Origin: JBFIHZ01 sp041601535
GTDB taxonomy: Bacteria > Pseudomonadota > Gammaproteobacteria > Xanthomonadales > SZUA-36
Direction of reading: 5' to 3'
DNA: 20,857 nt
Assembly (NCBI GenBank): GCA_041601535.1
Contig: JBFIHZ010000029.1
Coordinates: forward strand, 1-20,857
The notes below the pieces were generated by a model, which saw only the letters and a program-made list of their open reading frames with translations, did not search any database and was not told the DNA's origin. This document shows positions 1-7,456 of this stretch, in pieces (within the stretch, counting starts at the first letter, position 1; each line of letters starts with the position of its first letter). The translations under genes and the position numbers were made by a program.

Positions 1-1054
1 ACTCCGGCTCAACCGACCGCAGCACTTCCGCATTGGAATACCCCCTGGCGAGCAGCGTCAGAACGTCCCGTTGCAGGCGGCCCGCAATGCCCAGCCCGGG
101 TTTGTGGTCCGGCAACTGACTTCGAAGTGCCTGGGGGGAAATTTTGCGCGCCAGGAAGGTTGAGTGCTTCTGCGACTGCTTGCCATGATTCAGCAACCAG
201 CTCCAGTCGCCAAAGGCCGGCCGGTCCAGGCGCAACTCAAGCGAGTCACCCGGGTGCACGGAAATGGCCGGGTCCAGCGGAAAAAACATCTGCGACCAGT
301 GCGTGGGAGGTGCCGCCGGCGAAGTGGACAGGCATTCGCCGTCCAGCCGCATGTCAAACCACCCCAGAATACCGTGGCAGGTATCTGCGCGGGTGATATC
401 GAAGCGAACCTGACTGGCACAGCTTGCCCCGGTGGCGGATGTGAAGTCCATGTGTGCTGCCGCCACCGGCTCACTCAGAAAGCACTCAGCACCGATTTCA
501 TTATGTGGGAAATACACGCTGTTGGCCGCTATCTGCCGAACGCAGTGATAGTCAATACCGTGCGGCGATTGCGACCAGATGTCGACGTTTTCCTTAAAAA
601 AGCCACCTGCCGTCACCGGCACGGCCAGCATGCTCGCCTGGTCCGGGATCATCACTCCGCTTGCCTTGAGGTGTCGGTCACGACAATGCAGCAAGGACGG
701 CAACAGGTCTTCATGCAACAAAAAATTTCCCGTTAACACCGAAATGATGACATCCACTTTTTCCGGCAGTTGCACCCGTTCAATGCGCTCCTGAATAAAG
801 CTCAGGTTTTCATTCAGGCCATTACTGCGGGCGACTTCCCGGGCAACGGCCATAACCGGACTGGGATCAACCAGATACACATGTCTTGCCCCCAGGCTTG
901 CAGCGAACAGGCCATGCAGGCCCAGGCCTGAACCCAGATCCAGCACAACACTGCCGGGCGTAACCACCCGTCTGATGGCAGCGCAGTACATGTTATTCCG
1001 ATGCGTATCAAATACCATACCGCGATGGGAACCAATGCCTGAGTATTCACTCAT
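1..1054 (-). CDS. PRMT-like class I SAM methyltransferase, 3' end cut by window edge
   Basis: Reading from the ATG at 1054, 351 codons stay open to the window edge, so the C-terminus is missing. The N-terminal part has the PRMT layout: Arg19 in a D-x-x-R-type segment, SAM motif I LDLGSGLGLHG (residues 38-48), an acidic Asp63 after the second strand, a double-E-type loop SVLTGNFLLHE (105-115), and in the beta-barrel half a clear THW loop (251-253). Known PRMTs transfer methyl groups from SAM to protein arginines. The loop here keeps the second glutamate (Glu115), but the first is Val106, so arginine methylation is not assured. After about residue 320 there is a helical extension unlike the PRMT core. 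The start overlaps the end of the kinase gene by 8 bases. A role in modifying a peptide or protein made by the adjoining PqqD/B2/kinase module is inference. Family call fairly firm, substrate unknown. Confidence 0.85.
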   Translation of the reverse strand, partial: MSEYSGIGSHRGMVFDTHRNNMYCAAIRRVVTPGSVVLDLGSGLGLHGLFAASLGARHVYLVDPSPVMAVAREVARSNGLNENLSFIQERIERVQLPEKVDVIISVLTGNFLLHEDLLPSLLHCRDRHLKASGVMIPDQASMLAVPVTAGGFFKENVDIWSQSPHGIDYHCVRQIAANSVYFPHNEIGAECFLSEPVAAAHMDFTSATGASCASQVRFDITRADTCHGILGWFDMRLDGECLSTSPAAPPTHWSQMFFPLDPAISVHPGDSLELRLDRPAFGDWSWLLNHGKQSQKHSTFLARKISPQALRSQLPDHKPGLGIAGRLQRDVLTLLARGYSNAEVLRSVEPE

Positions 1055-2075
1055 CGGAATTGGGCCGTTGCTTAACAGCGCCAGCCACCGCAGCAAGTAG
1101 AGTCTCCCGTACCTCGGACAAGCGGTTGAATTGCCGTGGGTACTGCAGTGAAAAGCACTCGGGGCCGGTTGCCAGTAAATCTCGAATGGCTTCAAACTGA
1201 CTGGTAGTGGAACCCGTATTTCGGACATCCAGCAGGAAAGAGTTCTGTATCAGTTGCATCACCACGGATCCACCCAGCAGAGGCTGAAGCTGCACCGTTG
1301 CCTGATTCGCGGCAGCGGGTTGCTGCAAAAAAAACAACGCAGTTAATGTCGCAGGCAAACTCACAACGGGTTGGCCGGGACCCACCCTGCGCTTGGCGGA
1401 ATAATGCGCAACCGGCCGGGTATCAACCGCGTCGGGAAGCAGCGCTGCAATCGAGTCCGACCACAGACGGGACCCCGGATAGGCAGGAAGCCCTTTGAGC
1501 TGACCGTTGTCCACAACCAGCTTGAGGCAATCATCGGTCAGAAAACGTGCCTGCGATGGCTCAAAGCTCAACGCCAACGTGGACTTGCCCCAGCCGGACC
1601 CGCCTATAAATGCCAGGCCCGCGCCATCAGCAGACTCCACCGCACTGGCATGCACGATCAAATGACCCTGATGCCCCAGCATGCGTGGCAATACCTGGTC
1701 AAGAAACAGGTGACGGACGGTACTGGCAGGAGTGGACTCAAACGGCTGGCAACGTGCGCGGGTCGCGGATGCGTTCAACTGAAAATCCGCCAGCCCCGGG
1801 AATCGCAACAGGTAGCCTTCTGACACAGCGGCTATCGACATCACCACCTCGCTACTGTTCTCACTCACGTACCAGTGATAAAACCAGCAGGGTTCGTCAG
1901 CCACGGGCTCCGTGTTGCCAACCCACAATGAAACACTGGTTTTGGCGCCTTCGCAGGAGGGCAACTCCGGCAACGGCATGTTGCTTTCAATAAGCACATC
2001 AAACGCCTGGCACAAGTACCGCCCGGAGACATTGTTGCGGCTGCTTTCGCCTGCCGTGGCCCGCCGCTCTGTCAT
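1047..2075 (-). CDS. HprK-related P-loop kinase
   Basis: 342-residue protein with the HPr kinase/phosphorylase-like C-terminal core: HASAV (142-146), Walker A GGSGWGKST (158-166), an acidic TDDCLKL segment (180-186) and a following PAYPGSRLW stretch (198-205), the order seen in HprK-related kinases. The N-terminal ~130 residues form a separate domain. Such kinases in lasso-peptide clusters phosphorylate the precursor peptide, often at a C-terminal serine; other HprK-related proteins have unknown targets. The frame is open up to 2186, but that would overlap the B2 gene by 89 bases. The ATG at 2075 has a GAAGGA Shine-Dalgarno at 2080-2085 and lies 22 bases after the B2 stop, so I chose it. It overlaps the PRMT-like gene downstream. 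Kinase family is well supported; the peptide substrate is inferred from neighbours. Confidence 0.88.
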   Translation of the reverse strand: MTERRATAGESSRNNVSGRYLCQAFDVLIESNMPLPELPSCEGAKTSVSLWVGNTEPVADEPCWFYHWYVSENSSEVVMSIAAVSEGYLLRFPGLADFQLNASATRARCQPFESTPASTVRHLFLDQVLPRMLGHQGHLIVHASAVESADGAGLAFIGGSGWGKSTLALSFEPSQARFLTDDCLKLVVDNGQLKGLPAYPGSRLWSDSIAALLPDAVDTRPVAHYSAKRRVGPGQPVVSLPATLTALFFLQQPAAANQATVQLQPLLGGSVVMQLIQNSFLLDVRNTGSTTSQFEAIRDLLATGPECFSLQYPRQFNRLSEVRETLLAAVAGAVKQRPNSDE

Positions 2076-2079
2076 GCCG

Positions 2080-2085
2080 TCCTTC
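2080..2085 (-). promoter_or_regulatory. Shine-Dalgarno deciding the kinase start
   Basis: GAAGGA on the minus strand, four bases before the ATG at 2075. It favours this start over the upstream in-frame start at 2186, which lies inside the B2 gene. Confidence 0.6.
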
Positions 2086-2097
2086 AATCTGCCCGGA

Positions 2098-2559
2098 TCA
2101 GCCAATGTGGCTGCCAAACGAGGTGAATTCTTCGGCAATATCCGGCTGATCATTGATGACGATATCACCGAGTTGTACCCAGGCATGGGCTTTCAACTGT
2201 TGCCCAACCGGCTTGGCCGCCAACACCAGTTCACCGCGTATGCCAGCCCGGGCCATCATCCGCACCAGAACCAGGGAACGCCACAGGCAGCTGGCCTGGT
2301 ATGGGCCATACCGGCTGGCGGCACTGATCATGTCCGACATGGACTTTGCTTGAAGCACGGCCTGCTTTTGCGGCAGCGCGGCGCGCGGGCGATAAGCGCG
2401 GTGACTCCAAGCCAGCGTTTTCCGGTAACCCCTGATTTTTAACCTGAGCGCGACATACGGCAGCAGGCCATACGCCCAAAGAAAGTAAAGGCCGTTCCGG
2501 CAACGCGCCAGCAACAGGCTGCAGCGCGATTGCCCTGCTGGCGAATCAGTCGGCGGCAT
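2098..2559 (-). CDS. Lasso-peptide B2-like transglutaminase-fold protease
   Basis: 153-residue protein matching the lasso peptide biosynthesis B2 family (transglutaminase-like cysteine protease, usual length about 140-160). Visible catalytic elements: Cys91 in CLWRSL, His125 in AHAWVQ and Asp137 in VINDQP, the expected Cys-His-Asp order and spacing. The N-terminal ~45 residues include a hydrophobic stretch (about 22-40), as in many B2 proteins. In lasso systems B2 removes the leader peptide once the B1/RRE protein presents it; the PqqD-like gene immediately upstream fills the B1 slot. A strong AAGGAGG (2571-2577) lies inside the end of that gene and supports the ATG at 2559. The gap to the PqqD stop is 6 bases. 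No precursor peptide gene is seen in the window, so the true substrate is open. Confidence 0.88.
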   Translation of the reverse strand: MPPTDSPAGQSRCSLLLARCRNGLYFLWAYGLLPYVALRLKIRGYRKTLAWSHRAYRPRAALPQKQAVLQAKSMSDMISAASRYGPYQASCLWRSLVLVRMMARAGIRGELVLAAKPVGQQLKAHAWVQLGDIVINDQPDIAEEFTSFGSHIG

Positions 2560-2565
2560 GATTCC

Positions 2566-2871
2566 TTAGGCCTCCTTGTCCTGCAGATGAACCAGACCGG
2601 CCGCCAGTAGTTGATTGATGTGATCACGCAGATCCCGCGTCAGCTGGTCACCATCCACCTCAAATTCGTCAGCCATAATGGCCTGTACCTGCTGCAGGTC
2701 ACTATGACTCTGCAACAACTGCCAGATCCGTGTCGCCACCGGGTCCAGCCCGAAATAGCTCTCGCTTTTCAGGTCCAGCAATACCATTTCACCGTCAATT
2801 TCCTGTGCCAACACCTCGCCGGAAACAACAACCCGGGCGGTCAACACGTCGGGTTTATTCATGCCTGTCAC
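2566..2871 (-). CDS. PqqD-family peptide-binding protein (RRE / lasso B1-like)
   Basis: 101-residue protein with PqqD-like architecture: an N-terminal beta part with a GEMVLLDLKSESYFGLDPVATRIW segment type pattern (key residues Gly27, Leu32, Tyr39, Leu42, Trp50) followed by three helices. PqqD proteins bind the leader of a ribosomally made peptide and present it to modifying enzymes; in lasso systems this is the B1 role. It lies directly before the B2-like protease and the HprK-like kinase, which is the usual grouping. The first start is GTG at 2871, overlapping the oxygenase gene by 17 bases, with GAGG eight bases upstream; an ATG at 2862 would shorten the protein by three residues. No signal peptide or membrane segment is seen. 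Confidence 0.87.
   Translation of the reverse strand: MTGMNKPDVLTARVVVSGEVLAQEIDGEMVLLDLKSESYFGLDPVATRIWQLLQSHSDLQQVQAIMADEFEVDGDQLTRDLRDHINQLLAAGLVHLQDKEA
2571..2577 (-). promoter_or_regulatory. Strong Shine-Dalgarno for the B2-like gene
   Basis: AAGGAGG on the minus strand, inside the last codons of the PqqD-like gene and 11 bases before the ATG at 2559. It indicates coupled but independently efficient translation of the B2-like protein. Confidence 0.55.
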
Positions 2872-3703
2872 CTGGTAACCTCAAAGTCTGTTTAAACTCC
2901 TTGAAACTGTTTACCACTCTTGAGCCACACTCACCGACGATCTCGTCAATTTCCGGTATGCCGAAGTAGTCCGCCCAATACTGTGGCCACGCCAGCGCCC
3001 GCATGCCTTTCGGATAGAAATGAAAAAATATCAGGTGACAGTAGTTCTGCCGCGCTTTATTTGGAATGCGTTCGCGGTAATGCCACTGGCTGCTGCCGGA
3101 AAAAAACAGCGCATCACCCGGTTCATGAGTGAATGAGTCAAATCTGATGGCGTTGTTCCGCGTCACGCTTGCAGGCCAGTTCCATGTCGGGTCTGTAAGG
3201 GCATCGGGCCAGTCCACGACCTGGCTGATGAAAATCGGCCATTCACCCGACTGTTCGATACACACATCCAGCGTCCACTTGGTGTGTGGTGAGTCAAGAT
3301 GTAACCCGCATACACCCAGATTATTGTACAGGCATAAAAAATTGTAACTGGGCTCAAGCTCTTCGTTGGCCAACTCGGCCATCCGGTCAGTTAACTGCTG
3401 GTGCAATTCATCAAAAAACGGCAGGTCGTGCGCAATCAGCCGGCCGAACGAGAGGACTTCGTGTTTGGACAGGTCGGTCGATGCCAGTCGCGCCATTTCC
3501 AGCTGGCATAGCGACAATGTCTGCGCGTCAATAATTTTGTTCAGTTTCATCGTTGTGAAACCCTTTGACGTTCTCAGAGCGTCAAAGGCGTGTTCAAACT
3601 CAGGCAGCCGGGCGGGAAAGCGCTGTGCCAGTAACTGCCTGACCGCACAATAGTAGTTGAGCCAATAGGCGTCATACCATGGGAATCTGTCTGGCTGTGC
3701 CAT
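2855..3703 (-). CDS. 2-oxoglutarate/Fe(II)-dependent oxygenase-like protein
   Basis: 282-residue soluble protein. A plausible iron-binding facial triad is visible: His135-x-Asp137 in GLHLDSPH and His208 in SSQWHYRE, with Arg218 ten residues after the distal His where a 2-oxoglutarate-binding Arg is expected. The segment before His208 (HEPGDALFFSGS) is typical of the strand and turn leading to the distal His in this fold. Such enzymes hydroxylate or otherwise oxidise peptides, amino acids or small molecules. The gene follows the GT4 gene after 60 bases, carries its own AAGGGAA at 3711-3717 (7-base spacing), and overlaps the PqqD-like gene, so it heads the peptide-type module. Whether its substrate is a peptide or the glycan is not shown by the sequence. 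Exact family not recognised. Confidence 0.7.
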   Translation of the reverse strand: MAQPDRFPWYDAYWLNYYCAVRQLLAQRFPARLPEFEHAFDALRTSKGFTTMKLNKIIDAQTLSLCQLEMARLASTDLSKHEVLSFGRLIAHDLPFFDELHQQLTDRMAELANEELEPSYNFLCLYNNLGVCGLHLDSPHTKWTLDVCIEQSGEWPIFISQVVDWPDALTDPTWNWPASVTRNNAIRFDSFTHEPGDALFFSGSSQWHYRERIPNKARQNYCHLIFFHFYPKGMRALAWPQYWADYFGIPEIDEIVGECGSRVVNSFKEFKQTLRLPGDRHE

Positions 3704-3710
3704 GCTCGTC

Positions 3711-3717
3711 TTCCCTT
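3711..3717 (-). promoter_or_regulatory. Shine-Dalgarno of the oxygenase-like gene
   Basis: AAGGGAA on the minus strand, seven bases before the ATG at 3703. It sits in the 60-base gap that separates the glycan genes from the peptide-type module; I see no convincing promoter or terminator in that gap. Confidence 0.5.
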
Positions 3718-3763
3718 CGCAATAAGCGCTCCTGATTTTTCCCTGACCCTGGGGTATTCCCTT

Positions 3764-4933
3764 TCACGTTTGCAACGGCTTTCGGTATGCCGCCAGGGCC
3801 AAACGATAGATCTCCATACTGCGCTCCGCAACCTGATCCCAGCCGTATTTTTGCTGGATTAGCCGCTTGCCGTTTTCCCCTTTGCGGGCCAACACATCTT
3901 CCCCGGCATCCACGGCCAGGTCAATGGCTTGCCGCAGGGCCACCGGGCCATGCTCAATCCACCAGCCGCAGTCATGACTGATTAATTCGTTCCAGGGAGT
4001 GCCTTGCGTTGTGATCACCGGTTTGCCGGCTGCCAGAGCCTCAGCAATGGCCATGCCGAAATTTTCCGTCTCCGAGGGCGCAATAAACAATTCACACTGG
4101 GCCAGCAAAGACCATTTCACTGCATCCTCTACCGGCCCGGTCAAGCGGACCGTGTCCGCCAGCTGGTGTTCCGCAATGAGTTGTTCCAGGACAGCCCGAT
4201 AACCGCCTTCGTCCGGGCCGGCAATGGCCAGCCTCCAGCCCGCCGGACGTAAACTGGCCCAGGCTTCGATTAAACGGGCATACCCCTTGACCGGATGCAG
4301 CCGGCCAAGGGCCAGCGCCCACCTGCCATCCCCCAGCAGCGGAAAGCCGCTTTCCGGCACGACTTTATCCGGAGGCAGACTACACCCGTTGGGAAGTACC
4401 TCAATGGTGGCGCCGGCGCATGCGCGCTCAATGTCCTGGTGTTCAAACATGGTGCTGGCGACCAACCGGTCAGCCAGGCGCAGATCTGCTTTCTGGTAAA
4501 GCTGCCAGGCCAGGCGTTTTCTCATAGCCTTGTGCTCAACCGCCCAGCTGGCCAGCATTCCTCGGGTGGAAATCACCAGCGGCAACTGCGCTCTTTTGGC
4601 CCAACGCACTCCCGCATGCACAAACGGGCTCCATAACCCGTGCACGTGTACAACCGTTCGCTGTGCCTTGTACCCGTCATCCTCGGGCAAAGCCGGTTCC
4701 GAGCCGGGCCAGCTGCGCAAGGCAGCCAGAGGTCCCCATCCGGACTGTGGAAGGTAGCGTGCGCCGGAAGCCGGTAAATGAATGACTTTATTGCCCCGGT
4801 CCTGATACACAACCGATACGCCTACACCCGCCAGTCGGTGTTGATGATCGGCCAAGGATGTGACCGACCGGGAAGGGCCGCCGCTGGCGGCATCCAGGTC
4901 GCGGACGACGTGTACAACATGTAATTCGTTCAA
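3764..4933 (-). CDS. GT4 family glycosyltransferase
   Basis: 389-residue GT-B glycosyltransferase. The N-terminal domain starts with the Rossmann strand ELHVVHVVRDL and a GGPSRSV loop typical of GT4 enzymes that act on WecH/WcaL-like polysaccharide substrates. The C-terminal domain has ALGRLHPVKGY, then the acidic pair in ENFGMAIAEALAAGKPVI, which is the EX7E motif contacting the sugar nucleotide. The likely role is addition of a sugar to a lipid-linked repeat unit at the cytoplasmic membrane face. The open frame extends upstream to 5068, but that part overlaps the polymerase gene. A TTG at 4933 that forms a TTGA overlap with the polymerase stop gives the protein a normal N-terminus, so I chose it; there is no strong Shine-Dalgarno. 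It is the last glycan gene before the oxygenase/PqqD module. Confidence 0.88.
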   Translation of the reverse strand: MNELHVVHVVRDLDAASGGPSRSVTSLADHQHRLAGVGVSVVYQDRGNKVIHLPASGARYLPQSGWGPLAALRSWPGSEPALPEDDGYKAQRTVVHVHGLWSPFVHAGVRWAKRAQLPLVISTRGMLASWAVEHKAMRKRLAWQLYQKADLRLADRLVASTMFEHQDIERACAGATIEVLPNGCSLPPDKVVPESGFPLLGDGRWALALGRLHPVKGYARLIEAWASLRPAGWRLAIAGPDEGGYRAVLEQLIAEHQLADTVRLTGPVEDAVKWSLLAQCELFIAPSETENFGMAIAEALAAGKPVITTQGTPWNELISHDCGWWIEHGPVALRQAIDLAVDAGEDVLARKGENGKRLIQQKYGWDQVAERSMEIYRLALAAYRKPLQT

Positions 4934-6324
4934 AGTTTCAGTCGCAGGAAGTGCTTGTTTGCCCACACAAACAGATAAACCAGCACAATGCTCTTGACCA
5001 GGAAATTCAACTGCACCAGGAGCTCGGTTTCCGCCTTGACGAAATGCAGCAGTATCAGCGGAAACCACAGCCAGATGGTGGGGTAGTCTCCCGCCAGCCG
5101 GAAAAACTGGCGGATGATGAACGATGACATCAGGCCAAACACCAGCATGAAAATCCAGGTGCCCTTCAGACCGAAATTGATATAGGCTTCGCCGAGCAAA
5201 CTGATTCCCATGGACGTTGAAGTCTGTAACTGGTAACCCGTATATTTTTCATAATTCGCCTTGCCGCCGGCCATGGGCTTGTCGGGAAACAGTGCACGCG
5301 GAAGCAGGCTGGCCTTGACTGCCGTCACCACCGTTTCACCTTCAGCATGCGGCAAGCGTGATGGAACAATCTGCATGATCCTGCTGATGATCCAGCCCTG
5401 ATTGATCCGGTTTATCAAGCGTTCTACATTATTGGCCCGCAAGTCTTCACTGTCCTCGAAACGGCTTTCAACTGAATCCATGAATTTCGCCACGTACTCA
5501 CCGCCGCCCTGCTCTTTCAGCAAGTTGCGGTATTCATCCTTGACCGCCTGCAGAACAAATATGAACGCCAGGCCGAGAAGAACGAACACGATTTTCCTGG
5601 GCATGGTTGGCTTGAACACGTAGGCCGCATACATCGCGATAAACGCGCTCCAGAGAATCAGGTCGTGAAACATGCCCCCTTTCAGGGAACTGATAAACGT
5701 CAGCAAAAATGCCGCGGCCAACAGCATGGCCTTGTGCTGCAGACGAGTTGAAAAAATCAGGTAAATCAACCCGATGTACTTGACGTTTGAAAGAATGTAA
5801 CCAGGAAATGCCAGCGAGGCGGGCAGCCGGTCCAGAAGCATCGAAAAGACAAAGCCCGTCGCGATCAGGTACAAGGGCAGATACCGGCTGCGATCCACAA
5901 TCTGGGCGGTCAACTGAGCGCACGCCTGCACCAACGCAACCCGTTTTCGGTGGCGCACCGAATAGAGGCCCACAGCCAGCAGAATCACTCCTGGCACAGC
6001 CAGCATCATATACTGCTCGACAGGGACGTACATATAGTACTTGTAATGACTGCTGTAACCGGCGTAGACCAATACCGGACCGACCACCCACTGCACCGAT
6101 GCCGTGACCAGGATAAAGCTTTCGATGGGCAGATCTCGCCCGGCCTCCTGCACCAGCCGCACCAGAAAGAATGCAAACGCCGCGATGCCTAACGCGGAAA
6201 GCCAATAGCTCTCGAACAACAGCATTGTAAAAAACACCAAAGCGCCACAAACATACGGCATGCCGCGACCGGCGCTTGTCACTACTGCCTTGGCACTGGA
6301 GGAATGAACAGGTGGCTGGTTCAT
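4930..6324 (-). CDS. Wzy-like O-antigen/exopolysaccharide polymerase
   Basis: 464-residue multi-spanning membrane protein with about ten to twelve hydrophobic segments (for example near residues 23-55, 70-90, 105-121, 148-164, 180-210, 220-236, 243-260, 388-410, 418-430 and 438-455). A long polar region (about 261-385) contains NRINQGW, a SLLPRALFPDKP segment and a GEAYINFGLKG turn, features I associate with O-antigen and oligosaccharide repeat-unit polymerases. These enzymes join lipid-linked repeat units on the periplasmic side of the inner membrane. Sequence conservation in this class is low, so the assignment rests on topology, these motifs and its place among glycosyltransferase genes. 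It starts with ATG one base after the stop of the preceding glycosyltransferase gene and overlaps the next by TTGA. A ligase of similar topology is a less likely alternative. Confidence 0.82.
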   Translation of the reverse strand: MNQPPVHSSSAKAVVTSAGRGMPYVCGALVFFTMLLFESYWLSALGIAAFAFFLVRLVQEAGRDLPIESFILVTASVQWVVGPVLVYAGYSSHYKYYMYVPVEQYMMLAVPGVILLAVGLYSVRHRKRVALVQACAQLTAQIVDRSRYLPLYLIATGFVFSMLLDRLPASLAFPGYILSNVKYIGLIYLIFSTRLQHKAMLLAAAFLLTFISSLKGGMFHDLILWSAFIAMYAAYVFKPTMPRKIVFVLLGLAFIFVLQAVKDEYRNLLKEQGGGEYVAKFMDSVESRFEDSEDLRANNVERLINRINQGWIISRIMQIVPSRLPHAEGETVVTAVKASLLPRALFPDKPMAGGKANYEKYTGYQLQTSTSMGISLLGEAYINFGLKGTWIFMLVFGLMSSFIIRQFFRLAGDYPTIWLWFPLILLHFVKAETELLVQLNFLVKSIVLVYLFVWANKHFLRLKL

Positions 6325-6325
6325 A

Positions 6326-7456
6326 TCACGCTCGCGCTGATAACAGCCTGTTAACCAGCGGAGCGAACGCCCGCTCCGCGGTGTACTGGGAGAGATCAGG
6401 ACTGCATTTATGCAACGTGCGTAGTTCCGACGGGCGTTTCTCCATGATGGTGTGAAAATCCAGTTGCCTCAGACGCCCCCGGGTCTGATCAAGCAGATTC
6501 ACGGTGGACTTCATTTCCCGCGGGAACCAGACCTCGAGGCCGCATACCAGGTACTCGAATACCTTGTTGGGTATATTGAACACGAAGTTGGACGTATTGC
6601 CTTTATACAGTACCAGCCCCACATCGAACTCGCTCAGAAGGCCAGGTAAATCTGCATATGCGCACCCGTCAGGGGCGCAACTCACATTGGGAAATTGCTT
6701 ATCGGCCAGCCATGTCCAGACATCCTGAGCCACGTTGTAGCCACAAATATGCAGGTTGACCCATTCTTTATTGGCAGCTGCCCACAGCACGATTTCCCTG
6801 ATATAGGTATCCTCAAACGATGCGGAACCCACATAAATCAGGCGTTGCCGGCTCGCCGGGTGCACTGCCTGCTCGGCCCCAACATGTTGCAGCCAGGTTT
6901 GCGGTGGATAGTTCGGCAGTACCTGCCAGACTGAAGCGGCTACGGCCGGACACTGGGATGACAGCAGCGACAGACGGTCCGGATTGGTTTGTGAAACCCA
7001 CTCAGCCTTGCCGAACAGACACCTTCGCTCCAACCAGTATCCAATAGCAGGCAACCGCATGCCGGGCCTCTTGCAGTCCTGCTTTGCATAATACTCGTGG
7101 TGATGAATAAACAGGCGGCAGCGGCGACGGAGAACCACAACAAGCAGCCATACCGTGATTGCCGAGTGGGGTTCCACGTAAAAAATGACGTCGGGTCTGA
7201 AGCGCCACACTGCTATCGCCGTGCGCACATGCCACCACAGTGAGGCAAACAATCGCAGTATTGCCGGTGCGTCACGGCCCGGCAGACGACCCCTGATTAT
7301 TTTAATACCGGGCGACCTGAACTCGGCCCTCTGTTTCAGGTTTTCAGTCGAATAGGCCCTGACGCTGACTTCAGCCTGGCCCGCAAGGCAATTCAGCAGG
7401 TTGGTCGCCGGCGGGTAGTACTCGAGCGGCAAGTTATGAACGTAGGCAATTTTCAT
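6326..7456 (-). CDS. GT-B glycosyltransferase (GT4-like)
   Basis: 376-residue protein beginning with a Rossmann strand (MKIAYVHNLPLEYYPP). The middle has FIHHHEYYAKQ, a His-rich stretch typical of the N-terminal domain of this class. The C-terminal domain shows LIYVGSASFEDTYI as the first strand of the second Rossmann fold, and FNIPNKVFEYLVCGLEVWFP as the donor-site segment, where a glutamate and Tyr-Leu follow the Asn-Lys pair. It probably transfers a sugar to a growing lipid-linked oligosaccharide. The ATG start overlaps the preceding gene's stop as ATGA, and the stop is one base before the polymerase start. The donor sugar cannot be read from the sequence. Confidence 0.83.
   Translation of the reverse strand: MKIAYVHNLPLEYYPPATNLLNCLAGQAEVSVRAYSTENLKQRAEFRSPGIKIIRGRLPGRDAPAILRLFASLWWHVRTAIAVWRFRPDVIFYVEPHSAITVWLLVVVLRRRCRLFIHHHEYYAKQDCKRPGMRLPAIGYWLERRCLFGKAEWVSQTNPDRLSLLSSQCPAVAASVWQVLPNYPPQTWLQHVGAEQAVHPASRQRLIYVGSASFEDTYIREIVLWAAANKEWVNLHICGYNVAQDVWTWLADKQFPNVSCAPDGCAYADLPGLLSEFDVGLVLYKGNTSNFVFNIPNKVFEYLVCGLEVWFPREMKSTVNLLDQTRGRLRQLDFHTIMEKRPSELRTLHKCSPDLSQYTAERAFAPLVNRLLSARA

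Noticed and set aside
127..794. Plus-strand open frames of up to 190 codons
   Set aside because: They lie antisense to the PRMT-like gene, have no recognisable motif and are Arg/Pro/Gln-rich as shadow frames of GC-rich coding sequence usually are.
814..1050. Minus-strand frame of 78 codons starting at 1050
   Set aside because: It is a different frame within the PRMT-like gene, whose frame shows motif I, double-E-like and THW elements and is open to the window edge.
2076..2186. Longer start of the HprK-like kinase at 2186
   Set aside because: It would overlap the B2-like gene by 89 bases and adds residues without family character; the ATG at 2075 has a good Shine-Dalgarno.
3704..3763. 60-base gap as promoter, terminator or precursor peptide site
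   Set aside because: It has no ATG-initiated frame, no clear hairpin with a T-run and no convincing -35/-10 pair; only the Shine-Dalgarno for the oxygenase-like gene is supportable.
4934..5068. Longer start of the GT4 at 5068
   Set aside because: The extra 45 residues lie over the 3' part of the polymerase gene in another frame; the TTGA junction gives a normal GT4 N-terminus.
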